Both the position numbers and the translations under genes were made by a program. Positions 27,826 to 35,978 of a stretch of 64,000 nt of DNA are shown in pieces. Positions within the stretch are counted from its first letter, which is position 1; each line of letters opens with the position of its first letter. Under the pieces are notes generated by a model. It saw only the letters and a program-made list of their open reading frames with translations. It did not search any database and was not told where the DNA came from. Source of the stretch: Streptomyces zhaozhouensis (lineage in GTDB: Bacteria > Actinomycetota > Actinomycetes > Streptomycetales > Streptomycetaceae); assembly GCF_900230195.1 (NCBI RefSeq), contig NZ_OCNE01000021.1:45820-109819 (forward strand), given 5' to 3'.

Positions 27826-28677
27826 TCAGTCGCCCTGAAGGATGGCGATCAGCCGCAGAAACTCCAGGTAGATCCAGACCAGGGTCAGGGTCAGGCCGAA
27901 CGCGGCCAGCCAGGACTCCTTCTCCGGGGCGCCGTAGGCGATGCCGTCCTCGACCATCTTGAAGTCCAGGGCGAGGAAGCAGGCACCGAGGATGATGCCG
28001 ACCACGCCGAAGACGACACCGAGCGCACCGTCCCGCAGGCCCAGGCCGTTACCGCCGCCGACCATGAGGACGACGAGGTTGACCATGGACAGCAGGATGA
28101 AGCCGAGGGCCGCCGCGAGGACGAACTTGGTGAAGCGGGCGTTGACCCGGATGATGCGCTGCTTGTACATGAACAGCACACCGGCGAAGACCGCCATCGT
28201 GCCGATGACCGCCTGCATGGCGGCGCCCGGCACCTGCTGGTTGATCGCGTTGCTGATGGCGCCGAGGAAGAGGCCCTCGGTGACCGCGTAGGCCAGGATC
28301 AGCGTCGGCGACGGCTCGCGCTTGAAGGACTGCCACAGGCCGAGGCCCATGGCGACCAGCGCGAAGACGATGCCGGCCGCCAGCGGCAGGTCGGCGACCC
28401 AGGAGACGGCCGCGGCGGCGACCACGGCACCCAGGGTGATCGCGGTGCGCGAGACGACACTGTCGATCGTCATCACGTTGGGGCGGGTGGGCGCGTATCC
28501 GCCGTCGGGGCCCACCTGCGGCTGCGCATACGGGTTACCCGGCTGCGGCGCGTAGGGGTTGGCAGGGCTTCCCGCGTACGGATTCCCGGTCTGCGGCTGC
28601 GGTCCGGCGTTGAAGCCGGCGTAGCCGCCGTCCCGACTGAACCCCCGACGCGTGAAGACCGGGTTGCTGCTCCTCAT
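27826..28677 (-). CDS. Bax inhibitor-1 / YccA family membrane protein
   Basis: 283 residues. A Gly/Pro/Tyr/Asn-rich cytoplasmic tail (1-70; repeats of NPYA) precedes seven predicted membrane helices. The C-terminal half has the family segments DFKMVEDGIAYGAPEKESWLAAFGLTLTLVWIYLEFLRL. BI-1 proteins are pH-gated calcium leak channels in bacteria. ATG 28677 (MRSSNPVFTRRGF) has GGAGTGAG upstream. The gene downstream of bldA on the same strand is separated from it by 254 bp, so they are probably separate transcripts. Confidence 0.92.
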   Translation of the reverse strand: MRSSNPVFTRRGFSRDGGYAGFNAGPQPQTGNPYAGSPANPYAPQPGNPYAQPQVGPDGGYAPTRPNVMTIDSVVSRTAITLGAVVAAAAVSWVADLPLAAGIVFALVAMGLGLWQSFKREPSPTLILAYAVTEGLFLGAISNAINQQVPGAAMQAVIGTMAVFAGVLFMYKQRIIRVNARFTKFVLAAALGFILLSMVNLVVLMVGGGNGLGLRDGALGVVFGVVGIILGACFLALDFKMVEDGIAYGAPEKESWLAAFGLTLTLVWIYLEFLRLIAILQGD

Positions 28678-28891
28678 CTCACTCCTCCATGGCCGCACGG
28701 CGCGGCCTTGCCTACCAGAGTAATGCGTTAGCAAAGTCCGCACGGTAGGTGCATCCATGGAAACTACTGGAAGAGGCGTCTTGTTCCCAGCCCCGGGGAT
28801 CACTCCGGTCACTCTCACCGGCCCGCGCGGCCGAGGGGCCGGTCCTCCCGTTCGACGGGCTGAACGTCACCGGCGGTGAGTGGCGCCGCGT

Positions 28892-28908
28892 CGGGGGCGA
28901 CGCCCCCG
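28892..28908 (-). terminator. hairpin 24 nt past the end of bldA
   Basis: CGGGGGCG-A-CGCCCCCG is a perfect 8 bp stem on the minus strand just beyond the tRNA 3' end. It is a plausible terminator of the tRNA transcript, although it has a one-base loop as drawn and no U tract. Confidence 0.45.
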
Positions 28909-28931
28909 CTCGGCGGGGAGAAGGCTCTGGG

Positions 28932-29013
28932 TGCCCGGAGCCGGACTTGAACCGGCACGGCCCGAAGGCCAGCGAGTTTTAAGCTCACCGTGTCTGCATT
29001 CCACCATCCGGGC
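28932..29013 (-). tRNA. bldA: tRNA-Leu, anticodon UAA (bldA)
   Basis: The minus strand folds as a class II tRNA: acceptor stem GCCCGGA with TCCGGGC, discriminator A, anticodon stem GTGAG/CTCGC around loop CTTAAAA, a long variable arm TGGCCTTCGGGCCG and T arm GCCGG-TTCAAGT-CCGGC. The anticodon TAA lies at 28979-28981 and reads UUA, the rarest codon in Streptomyces. This makes it bldA, the developmental-switch tRNA whose loss blocks aerial growth and many antibiotics. The CCA end is not encoded. It stands between the BI-1 gene and an ABC ATPase gene. Confidence 0.95.
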
Positions 29014-29129
29014 ACAGATCCCAAGCCGTACCGGGCGCCGGGGCGCCGAGGGAGTCATTCGAGCTTAACGGCCGGATTCGGTCCGAACACCGGTGCCCCA
29101 GAGCGTTGTTGTCTGATTTTATGAGCTGC

Positions 29130-29144
29130 TGACGGCACGTCAGT
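29130..29144. promoter_or_regulatory. perfect inverted repeat CTGACG-GCA-CGTCAG upstream of the ABC ATPase
   Basis: A 6-3-6 perfect repeat in the 375 bp gap between bldA and the ATPase gene. Apart from this repeat and the bldA promoter region, I see no gene in the gap. An AT-richer stretch TGTCTGATTTTATGAG lies just before it. It may be an operator; the factor is unknown. Confidence 0.4.
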
Positions 29145-29388
29145 ATGCGGTGGGGCTGTTACAGGCGGCTTTGGCCGGAACCGCGCCCGGCAGCCGGCCG
29201 AGGAATGACGCAAATCAACCCTCCGCATCCTTCCGGGCACTCAGGGATCACCTCCTCCTCAGGTAGGACGACGCACCCGCCCGTCTCCGACCCGAGGACA
29301 ACCAGGAGTTGGCAACCGGGGGGATCACAGACGGAGCGTTTCGGCCCAGGATGGGGGAGTCCTTCCCGCGTCCTGGCTGGAGTACGCC

Positions 29389-30192
29389 GTGTCCTACCAA
29401 GCGCCCGCCCAGCACACCGATTCGACCCACCCCCGCCCGCACGGCTTCGCGGCCAGCGCCGAGGGGCTGACCAAGGTCTACGGCAGCGACGAGACGAGGG
29501 TGGTGGCGCTCGACGGGGTCAGCGTCGCCTTCGAGCGAGGGCGGTTCACCGCGATCATGGGCCCCTCCGGCTCCGGCAAGTCCACGCTGATGCACTGCAT
29601 GGCCGGCCTGGACAGCATCTCCGCCGGCTCCGCCAGGCTCGGCGACACGGAGCTGAACGGGCTGAGCGACAAGAAGCTCACCCAACTCCGCAGGGACCGT
29701 GTCGGCTTCGTCTTCCAGACGTTCAACCTGCTGCCCACCCTCAACGCCCTGGACAACATCACGCTGCCGATGGGCATCGCCGGGACCAAACCGGACCGCG
29801 CCTGGCTGGACCAGGTGATCGCGACCGTCGGGCTCGGCAAGCGGCTCAAGCACCGTCCGGCCCAGCTCTCCGGCGGCCAGCAGCAGCGGGTCGCGGTCGC
29901 CAGGGCGTTGGCCGGCCGGCCGGAGATCGTCTTCGGGGACGAGCCGACGGGGAACCTCGACTCGCGCGCCGGGGCCGAGATCCTCGGCTTCCTGCGGAAC
30001 TCGGTCCGGGAGCTGGGCCAGACGGTGGTGATGGTCACCCACGACCCGGTGGCCGCCGGCTACGCGGACCGCGCGGTCTTCCTCGCCGACGGCCGGGTGG
30101 TGGACGACATGCCGGCGCCCACCGCCGAACGGGTCCTGGAGCACATGAAGCGGTACGACGCCAAGGGCCACTCGGGGCCGACGGGCGTCTGA
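29389..30192 (+). CDS. ABC transporter ATP-binding protein, MacB/LolD type (no permease beside it)
   Basis: 267 residues. Walker A is GPSGSGKST (58-66), then the Q loop VFQTFNLLP, the signature LSGGQQQR (about 164) and Walker B VFGDEPTG. This is the MacB/LolD/FtsE group that normally works with FtsX-type permeases. No permease gene is adjacent: bldA lies upstream and a convergent methyltransferase downstream. Its tail (PTAERVLEHMKRYDAKG) resembles that of the ATPase fragment at the right window edge (PTADRVLDRMRGFDGQG), which has an FtsX-type partner. GTG start. Confidence 0.92.
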   Translation: MSYQAPAQHTDSTHPRPHGFAASAEGLTKVYGSDETRVVALDGVSVAFERGRFTAIMGPSGSGKSTLMHCMAGLDSISAGSARLGDTELNGLSDKKLTQLRRDRVGFVFQTFNLLPTLNALDNITLPMGIAGTKPDRAWLDQVIATVGLGKRLKHRPAQLSGGQQQRVAVARALAGRPEIVFGDEPTGNLDSRAGAEILGFLRNSVRELGQTVVMVTHDPVAAGYADRAVFLADGRVVDDMPAPTAERVLEHMKRYDAKGHSGPTGV

Positions 30193-30205
30193 GGCGCCGG
30201 GCCTA

Positions 30206-31498
30206 CTACGAGGTCAGCTCCACCCAGGCGCGCGGCCGCAGCGGCAGCTCCGCACGGCCGTCGTCCGGGGTGCGGACGGCGAGGAGCTGGTTGACCCCGA
30301 TCCGGCCGCGTTCGAACTGCAGCGCGGAGGCGGCCATGTAGAGGCGCCAGATCCGCGCCCTGGCGGGGCCGACCAGCCGCACCGCGCGCTCCCACTCCTG
30401 CTCCAGGCGGCGCACCCAGTGGCGCAGCGTCAGCGCGTAGTGCTCGCGCAGCGACTCCATGTCCCGCACCTCGAGGCCGGCCCGCTCCAGCAGCCCCACC
30501 GTCCGCCCCACGGGCGCGAGTTCGCCGTCGGGGAAGACATAGGCGTCGATGAACGGATCGACCCGGTACCGCGACTCGTCGGCCATCGGCCGGCGGGCGA
30601 TCTGGTGGTTGAGCAGCCGGCCGCCGGGGCGCAGCAGCCGGAAGAGGCGGTCGGCGTACTCCTGGTACCTGGCGTCGCCGACGTGCTCGGCCATGCCGAC
30701 GGAGGCGACCGCGTCGAAGGGGCCGTCGGTCACCCGCCGGTAGTCCTGCACCCGGATCTCGACCCGGTCGGTCAGGTCCTCCTTCGCGACCCGTTCCCTG
30801 GCGTACTCGGCCTGCTCGGTGGAGAGCGTCACGCCCACCGCGCGCACCCCGTACCGCTGGGCCGCGTGCAGCACCAGGGAGCCCCAGCCGCAGCCCACGT
30901 CGAGCAGCCGCTGCCCCTCGCGCAGGCCCAGCTTGCGGCAGATCAGGTCGAGCTTGGCGGTCTGGGCGTCCTGGAGGTCGTCGGTCTCCGGGCCCCAGAC
31001 GGCGCACGAGTAGACCATGGAGGGGCCGAGCACCAGTTCGTAGAACTCGTTGCCGACGTCGTAGTGGTGGCTGATGGCGCTGCGGTCCCGCCGCTGGGAG
31101 TGCGCGGGGCCCGTGCGCCGGCGGCGGTTCTCCTCGCCGGGCGGGCGGACCGGGAGCGGCAGGGGGCCGGAGAGCGCGAGCAGTTCGGGGACGGCGGCGG
31201 CCATCCGGGAGCGGGTCACGGGCGCGGCGTCGGGCCGGTCCCAGACCAGGCCGGCGAGCGCGGTCAGGGCCTGGTACAGGTCGCCCTCGACATCGAGGTC
31301 GCCGGCCACCCAGGCGCGGGCCAGGCCCAGTTCGCCCGGGCGGAAGAGCGTCCGGCGCAGCGCCCTGCGGTGGCGGACGACGAGAACGGGGCCGCCGGTG
31401 GGGCCGGCCTCGCTGCCGTCCCAGGCCCGCAGGCGGAGCGGGAGCGGCGAGCCGAGTAGTTGTTCGATCAGAGTCGAGAGGCGGGAAGCGACAGTCAC
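30206..31498 (-). CDS. cyclopropane-fatty-acyl-phospholipid synthase family methyltransferase
   Basis: 430 residues. An N-terminal cofactor-independent domain (1-135) is followed by the SAM methyltransferase core with LLDVGCGWGSLVLHAAQRYGV (about 195-215), the YSCAVW and VTLSTEQAEYARER segments and NHQIARR. Enzymes of this family methylate a double bond of membrane lipids; a mycolic-acid-type role is unlikely in Streptomyces. The GTG at 31498 has GGAGG eight bases upstream, better than the in-frame ATG at 31525. It converges with the ABC ATPase, 13 bp apart. Confidence 0.9.
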   Translation of the reverse strand: MTVASRLSTLIEQLLGSPLPLRLRAWDGSEAGPTGGPVLVVRHRRALRRTLFRPGELGLARAWVAGDLDVEGDLYQALTALAGLVWDRPDAAPVTRSRMAAAVPELLALSGPLPLPVRPPGEENRRRRTGPAHSQRRDRSAISHHYDVGNEFYELVLGPSMVYSCAVWGPETDDLQDAQTAKLDLICRKLGLREGQRLLDVGCGWGSLVLHAAQRYGVRAVGVTLSTEQAEYARERVAKEDLTDRVEIRVQDYRRVTDGPFDAVASVGMAEHVGDARYQEYADRLFRLLRPGGRLLNHQIARRPMADESRYRVDPFIDAYVFPDGELAPVGRTVGLLERAGLEVRDMESLREHYALTLRHWVRRLEQEWERAVRLVGPARARIWRLYMAASALQFERGRIGVNQLLAVRTPDDGRAELPLRPRAWVELTS

Positions 31499-31650
31499 GG
31501 GACAAACCTCCGCGTTTATGGACATGCGCCCGGGCTCACCCTGGCGTCCAGTGACTGGGGAACGCCGCCGATCCGCCGCCGATTCCGACGTTTTCCCCCG
31601 GTACCGCGCACGAATTGGTCCGCCCGGCCCACGGTGGCGGCACGCCACGA

Positions 31651-31693
31651 CGCCGAAGGGCGGGCGACCACTCGGGTCGCCCGCCCTTCGGCG
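31651..31693 (-). terminator. terminator after ndh
   Basis: A perfect 19 bp stem, CGCCGAAGGGCGGGCGACC at 31651-31669 with 31675-31693, and loop ACTCG. It begins 24 bp beyond the ndh stop and lies upstream of the methyltransferase gene on the same strand, so it separates the two units. Confidence 0.85.
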
Positions 31694-31717
31694 TGCCTCG
31701 GTGTGTTCTCGGCGGCG

Positions 31718-33136
31718 TCAGCCGGCGCTCGCGCCGGAGCGCTCCCTGGCCTTGTCGCCCTCGGCCGGGGCGGCCGGCGGCGGGGTGAGCCTGGCGGCGG
31801 CGGGCGGCGCGGCGGCCTCGTGGAACTCCTCGCGCGGGTGCTCCATCGCGCCCAGCGAGACGACCTCCCGCTTGAGGAAGAGGCCGAGGGTCCAGTCGGC
31901 GAAGACCCGGATCTTGCGGTTCCACGTCGGGACCGCCATGCCGTGGTAGCCGCGGTGCAGGTACCAGCCGAGCCGGCCGCGGAAGCGGAAGGAGAGCCTG
32001 CCGAGCTTGATCATGGCGACGCCCTTGCGCAGGCCGAGGCCGGCGACGGCGCCCATGCTGGCGTGCTTGTACTCCTTCTGCGGGAAGCCGCGCATCCCGG
32101 AGATCACGTTGTCGCCGAGCACCTTGGCCTGGCGCAGCGCGTGCTGGGCGTTCGGCGGGCACCAGGCGTTCTCCTCGCCGGCCTCGCGCATCGCGAGGTC
32201 GGGGACCTGGGCGTTGTCGCCGGCCGACCAGACGTGGCCGGTGCCCTTGACCTGGAGGGTGGGCTCGGTGTCCACGTGGCCCCTGGGGCCGAGCGGCAGG
32301 CCGAACTCGGCCAGCGCCGGGTTGGGCTTGACGCCCGCCGTCCAGACCAGGGTGCTGGAGTCCAGCTCGACGCCGTTGCTCAGCACGACGTGGCCGTCGA
32401 CGCAGGACTTCAGCGAGGTGCCGAGGTGGACCTCGATGCCGCGCTGCTTGAGGTGCTCCAGGCCCCACTCGCCGAGCTTGGGGCCGACCTCGGGCAGGAT
32501 GCGGTCGGCGACGTCGACCAGCACGAAGCGCAGGTCGGACGGCTTGATGCTGGTGTAGTAGCGGGTGGCGTCCCTGGCCATGTCCTCGACCTCGCCGATG
32601 GTCTCGGCCCCGGCGAAGCCGCCGCCCACGAAGACGAAGGTGAGCGCCTTGCGGCGGATCTCCTCGTCGGTGGTGGAGTCGGCCTTGTCCATCTGCTCCA
32701 GGACGTGGTTGCGCAGGCCGATGGCCTCCTCGACGCCCTTCATGCCGATGCCCTGCTCGGCGAGGCCGGGGATCGGGAAGGTGCGGGAGACGGCGCCGAG
32801 CGCCACCACCAGGTAGTCGAAGGGAAGCTCGTAGGGGGAACCGACGTGCGGCGCCACGGTGGCGACCTGCCGGTCCTGGTCGACGGTGGTGACGCGGCCG
32901 GTGAGGACCTCCGCCTTGGGCAGCACGCGACGCAGGGGCACCACGACGTGCCGCGGGGAGATGCTGCCGGCAGCGGCTTCGGGAAGGAAGGGCTGGTAGG
33001 TCATGTAGGAGCGAGGGTCTACGACGGTGACGGTGGCCTCGCCATACCGCAGCTTCTTCAGAATGCGGCGGGCCGCGTACAGACCGACGTAACCCCCACC
33101 TACGACGAGAATGCGCGGACGCTCCGTGGTGCTCAT
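31718..33136 (-). CDS. ndh: type II NADH dehydrogenase (non-proton-pumping)
   Basis: 472-residue flavoprotein. The N-terminal FAD fold starts RILVVGGGYVGLYAARR, the central NADH fold is FVFVGGGFAGAETIGEVE, and VWTAGVKPNP and WSAGDNAQVPD are the typical second FAD contacts. The C-terminal 90 residues hold the amphipathic membrane-binding region (GRLSFRFRGRLGWYLHRGYHG) and a Pro/Ala-rich tail. It passes electrons from NADH to menaquinone without pumping protons. A Rex-like operator 34 bp upstream of the ATG fits redox control. Confidence 0.93.
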   Translation of the reverse strand: MSTTERPRILVVGGGYVGLYAARRILKKLRYGEATVTVVDPRSYMTYQPFLPEAAAGSISPRHVVVPLRRVLPKAEVLTGRVTTVDQDRQVATVAPHVGSPYELPFDYLVVALGAVSRTFPIPGLAEQGIGMKGVEEAIGLRNHVLEQMDKADSTTDEEIRRKALTFVFVGGGFAGAETIGEVEDMARDATRYYTSIKPSDLRFVLVDVADRILPEVGPKLGEWGLEHLKQRGIEVHLGTSLKSCVDGHVVLSNGVELDSSTLVWTAGVKPNPALAEFGLPLGPRGHVDTEPTLQVKGTGHVWSAGDNAQVPDLAMREAGEENAWCPPNAQHALRQAKVLGDNVISGMRGFPQKEYKHASMGAVAGLGLRKGVAMIKLGRLSFRFRGRLGWYLHRGYHGMAVPTWNRKIRVFADWTLGLFLKREVVSLGAMEHPREEFHEAAAPPAAARLTPPPAAPAEGDKARERSGASAG

Positions 33137-33169
33137 GCCATCGAGTATCCACCCGCCCTCGCGGCGACC

Positions 33170-33187
33170 TCGTGAGGGGCTTCACAA
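33170..33187. promoter_or_regulatory. Rex-like operator upstream of ndh
   Basis: The 18 bp site starts TCGTGA and ends TTCACAA. It matches the known Rex consensus TTGTGAA-N4-TTCACAA at 12 of 14 positions. Rex is the NADH/NAD+ sensing repressor of actinobacteria, and ndh is a reported target in S. coelicolor as I recall. Confidence 0.7.
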
Positions 33188-33451
33188 GCTTCCCCCGACC
33201 CTCTGCTACACTTCGCGCCCCGCCGAGGCGGGACCCACCCCCGGGAAGATCGGGACGGAGCATCGGAATCCGGCACTCCACCACCTCACAAGCGAACGAT
33301 CCAGGTCGAAGCGGCACCGCCGCCCTCCAGGGCGCCGCGCCTCCGACCCGCCCGGCCGGCCACGCCTCGCGTGACCGGGGCCGCCGAGGCGGCCGCCACC
33401 CCGCCGCACCCCCCGTTCGGGGCGCTTTCGAGGCGCCCGTGCGGCTCGCTC

Positions 33452-33469
33452 ATGTGAATAACTTCACGA
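33452..33469. promoter_or_regulatory. second Rex-like site, 316 bp upstream of ndh
   Basis: ATGTGAA-TAAC-TTCACGA has a perfect core GTGAA-N4-TTCAC and also matches the Rex consensus at 12 of 14 positions. It is followed by ATCTTTTTCGCG. It lies in the 585 bp between ndh and ppx, which otherwise holds only a broken toxin gene. Either ndh has a distal operator or the site belonged to a gene now lost. Confidence 0.5.
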
Positions 33470-33523
33470 TCTTTTTCGCGGAGGCCCCCGGAACGCCCCC
33501 CCGGCCGCCGACCGGGGGAAAGC

Positions 33524-33684
33524 CCCGCGCTGACCGCACTCGGTGACGACCCCTACCGCCAGGACGCCGACGCCAGGAAGCTCACCGGCTCCGAGTCGGC
33601 ACCTACCGGGTCGCCTGTCAGGTCGACGACGGGAAACTCGTCGTCAAGGTGGGCGACCGGCGGGACGTCTACCGCAACCAGTGA
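33524..33684 (+). pseudogene. RelE/ParE-type toxin remnant
   Basis: One frame reads PALTALGDDPYRQDADARKL then TGSE; after a frame change near 33593 another frame reads GTYRVACQVDDGKLVV then KVGDRRDVYRNQ and stops at 33684. Together these are the C-terminal two thirds of a RelE toxin. The start, the WRLRV segment at the junction and two residues in the last strand are missing. No antitoxin gene is present. It is a degraded toxin-antitoxin locus. Confidence 0.7.
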
Positions 33685-33721
33685 CGCCCCGCCCGACACC
33701 GAGGCCGCCGGGCACCGCCCC

Positions 33722-34690
33722 TCAACGCACCTCGCGCGCCGTGTGGAAGGCGATGCCGTCCAGGATGTCGTGCTCCGAGACCGTCACCCGGGAGACGTCC
33801 GCCCGTTCCATCGCGCGCAGCAGCACCAGCGCGCCCGCGCCGATGACGTCCACCCGGCCGGGGTGCATCGAGGGCACGGCGGCCCGTTCCGCGTGGGTGG
33901 CGGTCAGCAGCCACTCGACGATCTCGCGGACCCGGTCCCGCTCCAGCACCGTGTGGTGGATGGCGGAGGGGTCGTAGGAGGGGAGTCCGAGGGCCATGGC
34001 CGCCACCGTGGTGACCGAGCCGGCCAGTCCGACCAGCGTCCCGGCACGTGCCAACGGCACGCGCTCGGCGGCCAGTTCGAGGGCCGCGTCGATGTCGGCG
34101 GTCAGCGCGGCCAGCGCCTCGGCGCCGGGCGGGTCGGCCACCGCGCCGTCCGCCGTGGTCAGATGGCGCTCGGTCAGCCGCACACAGCCGATGTCCACGC
34201 TGCGGGCCGCCGTGACCCCCTCGTCGCCGAGGACGAACTCGGTGGAGCCGCCGCCGATGTCCATCACCAGGAACGGCCGCGCCACCTCGGGCCGGCCGGC
34301 CAGCTCGGTGGTCGCGCCGGTGAAGGAGAGCGCCGCCTCCTCCTCCCCGGTGATCACCTCGGGCTCGACGCCCAGGATCGCGCGGACGCCGTCGACGAAG
34401 TCCGCGCGGTTCTCCGCGTCCCTGGACGCCGAGGTGGCGACGAACCGCAGCCGGTCCGGGGTCACCCCGTGGGCGGCGATCACCTCCGCGTAGTCGCGGC
34501 AGGCCGCCAGGGTGCGCTCCAGCGCCTCCGGCGCCAACCGGCCGGTGCGGTCCACGCCCTGGCCGAGCCGCACGATCTCCATCCGGCGCTCGCGGTCGAC
34601 CAGTTGGCCCGTCGCGGGATCTGCGTCGGCGACCAGCAGTCGGATCGAGTTGGTGCCGCAGTCGATCGCGGCGACGGTGGTCAGGCTCAC
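33722..34690 (-). CDS. exopolyphosphatase / pppGpp phosphohydrolase (Ppx/GppA)
   Basis: 322 residues with the ASKHA fold: AAIDCGTNSIRLLVAD at the start (phosphate 1), the catalytic region GEEEAALSFTGATTEL, VMDIGGGSTEFVLG (phosphate 2) and GLAGSVTTVAAMALG. It hydrolyses inorganic polyphosphate or pppGpp. It is the short (single-domain) actinobacterial type. The GTG start overlaps the DUF501 stop (GTGA), so the two are coupled; this pairing with DUF501, FtsB and enolase is conserved in actinobacteria. Confidence 0.94.
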   Translation of the reverse strand: MSLTTVAAIDCGTNSIRLLVADADPATGQLVDRERRMEIVRLGQGVDRTGRLAPEALERTLAACRDYAEVIAAHGVTPDRLRFVATSASRDAENRADFVDGVRAILGVEPEVITGEEEAALSFTGATTELAGRPEVARPFLVMDIGGGSTEFVLGDEGVTAARSVDIGCVRLTERHLTTADGAVADPPGAEALAALTADIDAALELAAERVPLARAGTLVGLAGSVTTVAAMALGLPSYDPSAIHHTVLERDRVREIVEWLLTATHAERAAVPSMHPGRVDVIGAGALVLLRAMERADVSRVTVSEHDILDGIAFHTAREVR

Positions 34691-35226
34691 GCGTTCTCTC
34701 CTCGCACGGGCTCGGCGGCGCCGGCCGCGTGGTCCTCGGTGGTCCCGGTGGCGCAGCGGCCCGCGCGCCACCACTCGGGCAGCATCGCCAGCGCCTCGTC
34801 GCCCAGCGGGTTGACGCCGGGGCCCGCCACCAGGGAGTGCGCGACGAGCACGTGCAGACACTTGACCCGCTCGGGCATCCCGCCGGCGCTCGGGAAGCCC
34901 ACCAGCACCTCGATCGCGTCCCGCCGCGCGAGATAGTCCTCGTGGGCGGCCCGGTAGGCGGCGGCCAGCTCGGGGTCGGTCGCCAGCCGTTCCGTCATCT
35001 CCCGCATCACGCCGTTGGCCTCCAGGGTGCCGATGGCGGAGGCGGCGCGCGGGCAGGTCAGGTAGTAGGTGGTGGGGAACGGGGTGCCGTCGGGCAGCCG
35101 GGGCGCCGTCTCCACCACGTCCGGATTGCCGCAGGCGCAGCGGTGCGCGATGGCGCGCAGCCCGCGGGGCGGGCGCCCCAGCTGCTCCTGGATCACCGAG
35201 ACGTCGGTCGGGGTCGGGGTTTCCAC
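34687..35226 (-). CDS. DUF501 domain protein
   Basis: 179 residues, a complete DUF501: IQEQLGRPPRGLRAIAHRCACGNPDVVET at the start with cysteines in RCACG, then PFPTTYYLTCP with a third conserved cysteine, and VLVGFPSAGGMPERVKCLHVLVAHSLVAGPGVNPLGDEAL. Three or four cysteines suggest a metal site. Function is unknown; the constant link with septum initiator FtsB/DivIC, enolase and Ppx suggests a role in growth or cell envelope. Confidence 0.93.
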   Translation of the reverse strand: METPTPTDVSVIQEQLGRPPRGLRAIAHRCACGNPDVVETAPRLPDGTPFPTTYYLTCPRAASAIGTLEANGVMREMTERLATDPELAAAYRAAHEDYLARRDAIEVLVGFPSAGGMPERVKCLHVLVAHSLVAGPGVNPLGDEALAMLPEWWRAGRCATGTTEDHAAGAAEPVRGENA

Positions 35227-35318
35227 GGATGAACTCTTCTCACAGGGCGACGTGTCTCACGGACGACCACGAGTGTCACAGAGAAGGGGCCCCGCGCACG
35301 ACTCGGCGGTGCGGCGGC

Positions 35319-35834
35319 TCACTGCGGCCGGTCGGCCCGGTCGACGCCGTCCCAGAGGTTCTGGTGCCAGGGCTGCGGCGCCAACATGCCCCGGTTGCGC
35401 AGCCGTTCGTCCGTCCCGGCCTCGCTGCCCGGGGCGCCGTCGGGGAGCACATAGCCGATCTCACCCGGGCGCACATAGCGCAGCCGCTCCCTGGCCTGCC
35501 GCTCCACGTAGGCGTCGTCCTGCCAGCGGGCCTTGGCGTCCCGCAGCTCCTCGACGCGGTCGGCCGCCTCCCGCGACTGCCGCCGCTGCTCGGCGATCTC
35601 CGAGCGCTGCTGGACGTACTGCCGCAGCGGGTAGGCGAGGGCGACCACCAACGAGCAGATCACCAGCGCCAGCAGCGCCGCCCGTCCGGTGAGCCGGCCG
35701 CGCCGCTGGGGGCCGCCGGGCCTGCGGGGGCCCGCGAGCCTGCGGTTCTGCGCCCGGTAGACCCGGGCCGCCGCCTGCTCGCCGATCGCCCGCAGCCGGG
35801 TGGCGGTGGAGAACCGGTCACGCTGCGCGGCCAC
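35319..35834 (-). CDS. septum formation initiator, FtsB/DivIC family
   Basis: 171 residues. A basic cytoplasmic N-terminus (1-48, many Arg) precedes a single membrane helix (about 50-70, GRAALLALVICSLVVALAYPL). An extracellular coiled coil follows (71-110, EIAEQRRQSREAADRVEELR), then the DivIC motif ARWQDDAYVERQARERLRYVRPGEIGYVL. It is a divisome protein that pairs with FtsL/FtsQ. The GTG start at 35834 has GGGAGG at the right distance. It lies immediately downstream of eno. Confidence 0.9.
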   Translation of the reverse strand: MAAQRDRFSTATRLRAIGEQAAARVYRAQNRRLAGPRRPGGPQRRGRLTGRAALLALVICSLVVALAYPLRQYVQQRSEIAEQRRQSREAADRVEELRDAKARWQDDAYVERQARERLRYVRPGEIGYVLPDGAPGSEAGTDERLRNRGMLAPQPWHQNLWDGVDRADRPQ

Positions 35835-35934
35835 ATCGCCTCCCTGGCACCGTCTGGTGGTCTGCCCACGACTCGTCCCCGCCACCGTACGGGACGGACG
35901 GCGGGGACACGGTCAGGTTGCCGGCGACGGCCTG

Positions 35935-35969
35935 GGGAAGTCCACCCGGGCACGCCGGGCGGACTTCCC
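35935..35969 (-). terminator. enolase terminator
   Basis: GGGAAGTCC-A-CCCGG pairs with CCGGG-C-GGACTTCCC, with one A/C mismatch, starting 10 bp after the enolase stop on the minus strand. Confidence 0.7.
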
Positions 35970-35978
35970 GAGGGGGCC

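Noticed and set aside
29205..29500. A possible gene starting MTQINPPHPSG between bldA and the ABC ATPase
   Set aside because: No ribosome site, Ser/Pro/Arg-rich composition, and it runs out of frame through the ATPase gene.
33137..33721. A full gene in the ndh-ppx gap
   Set aside because: Frames there are broken or purely Arg/Pro-rich; the only coherent signal is the RelE remnant and the Rex-like sites.
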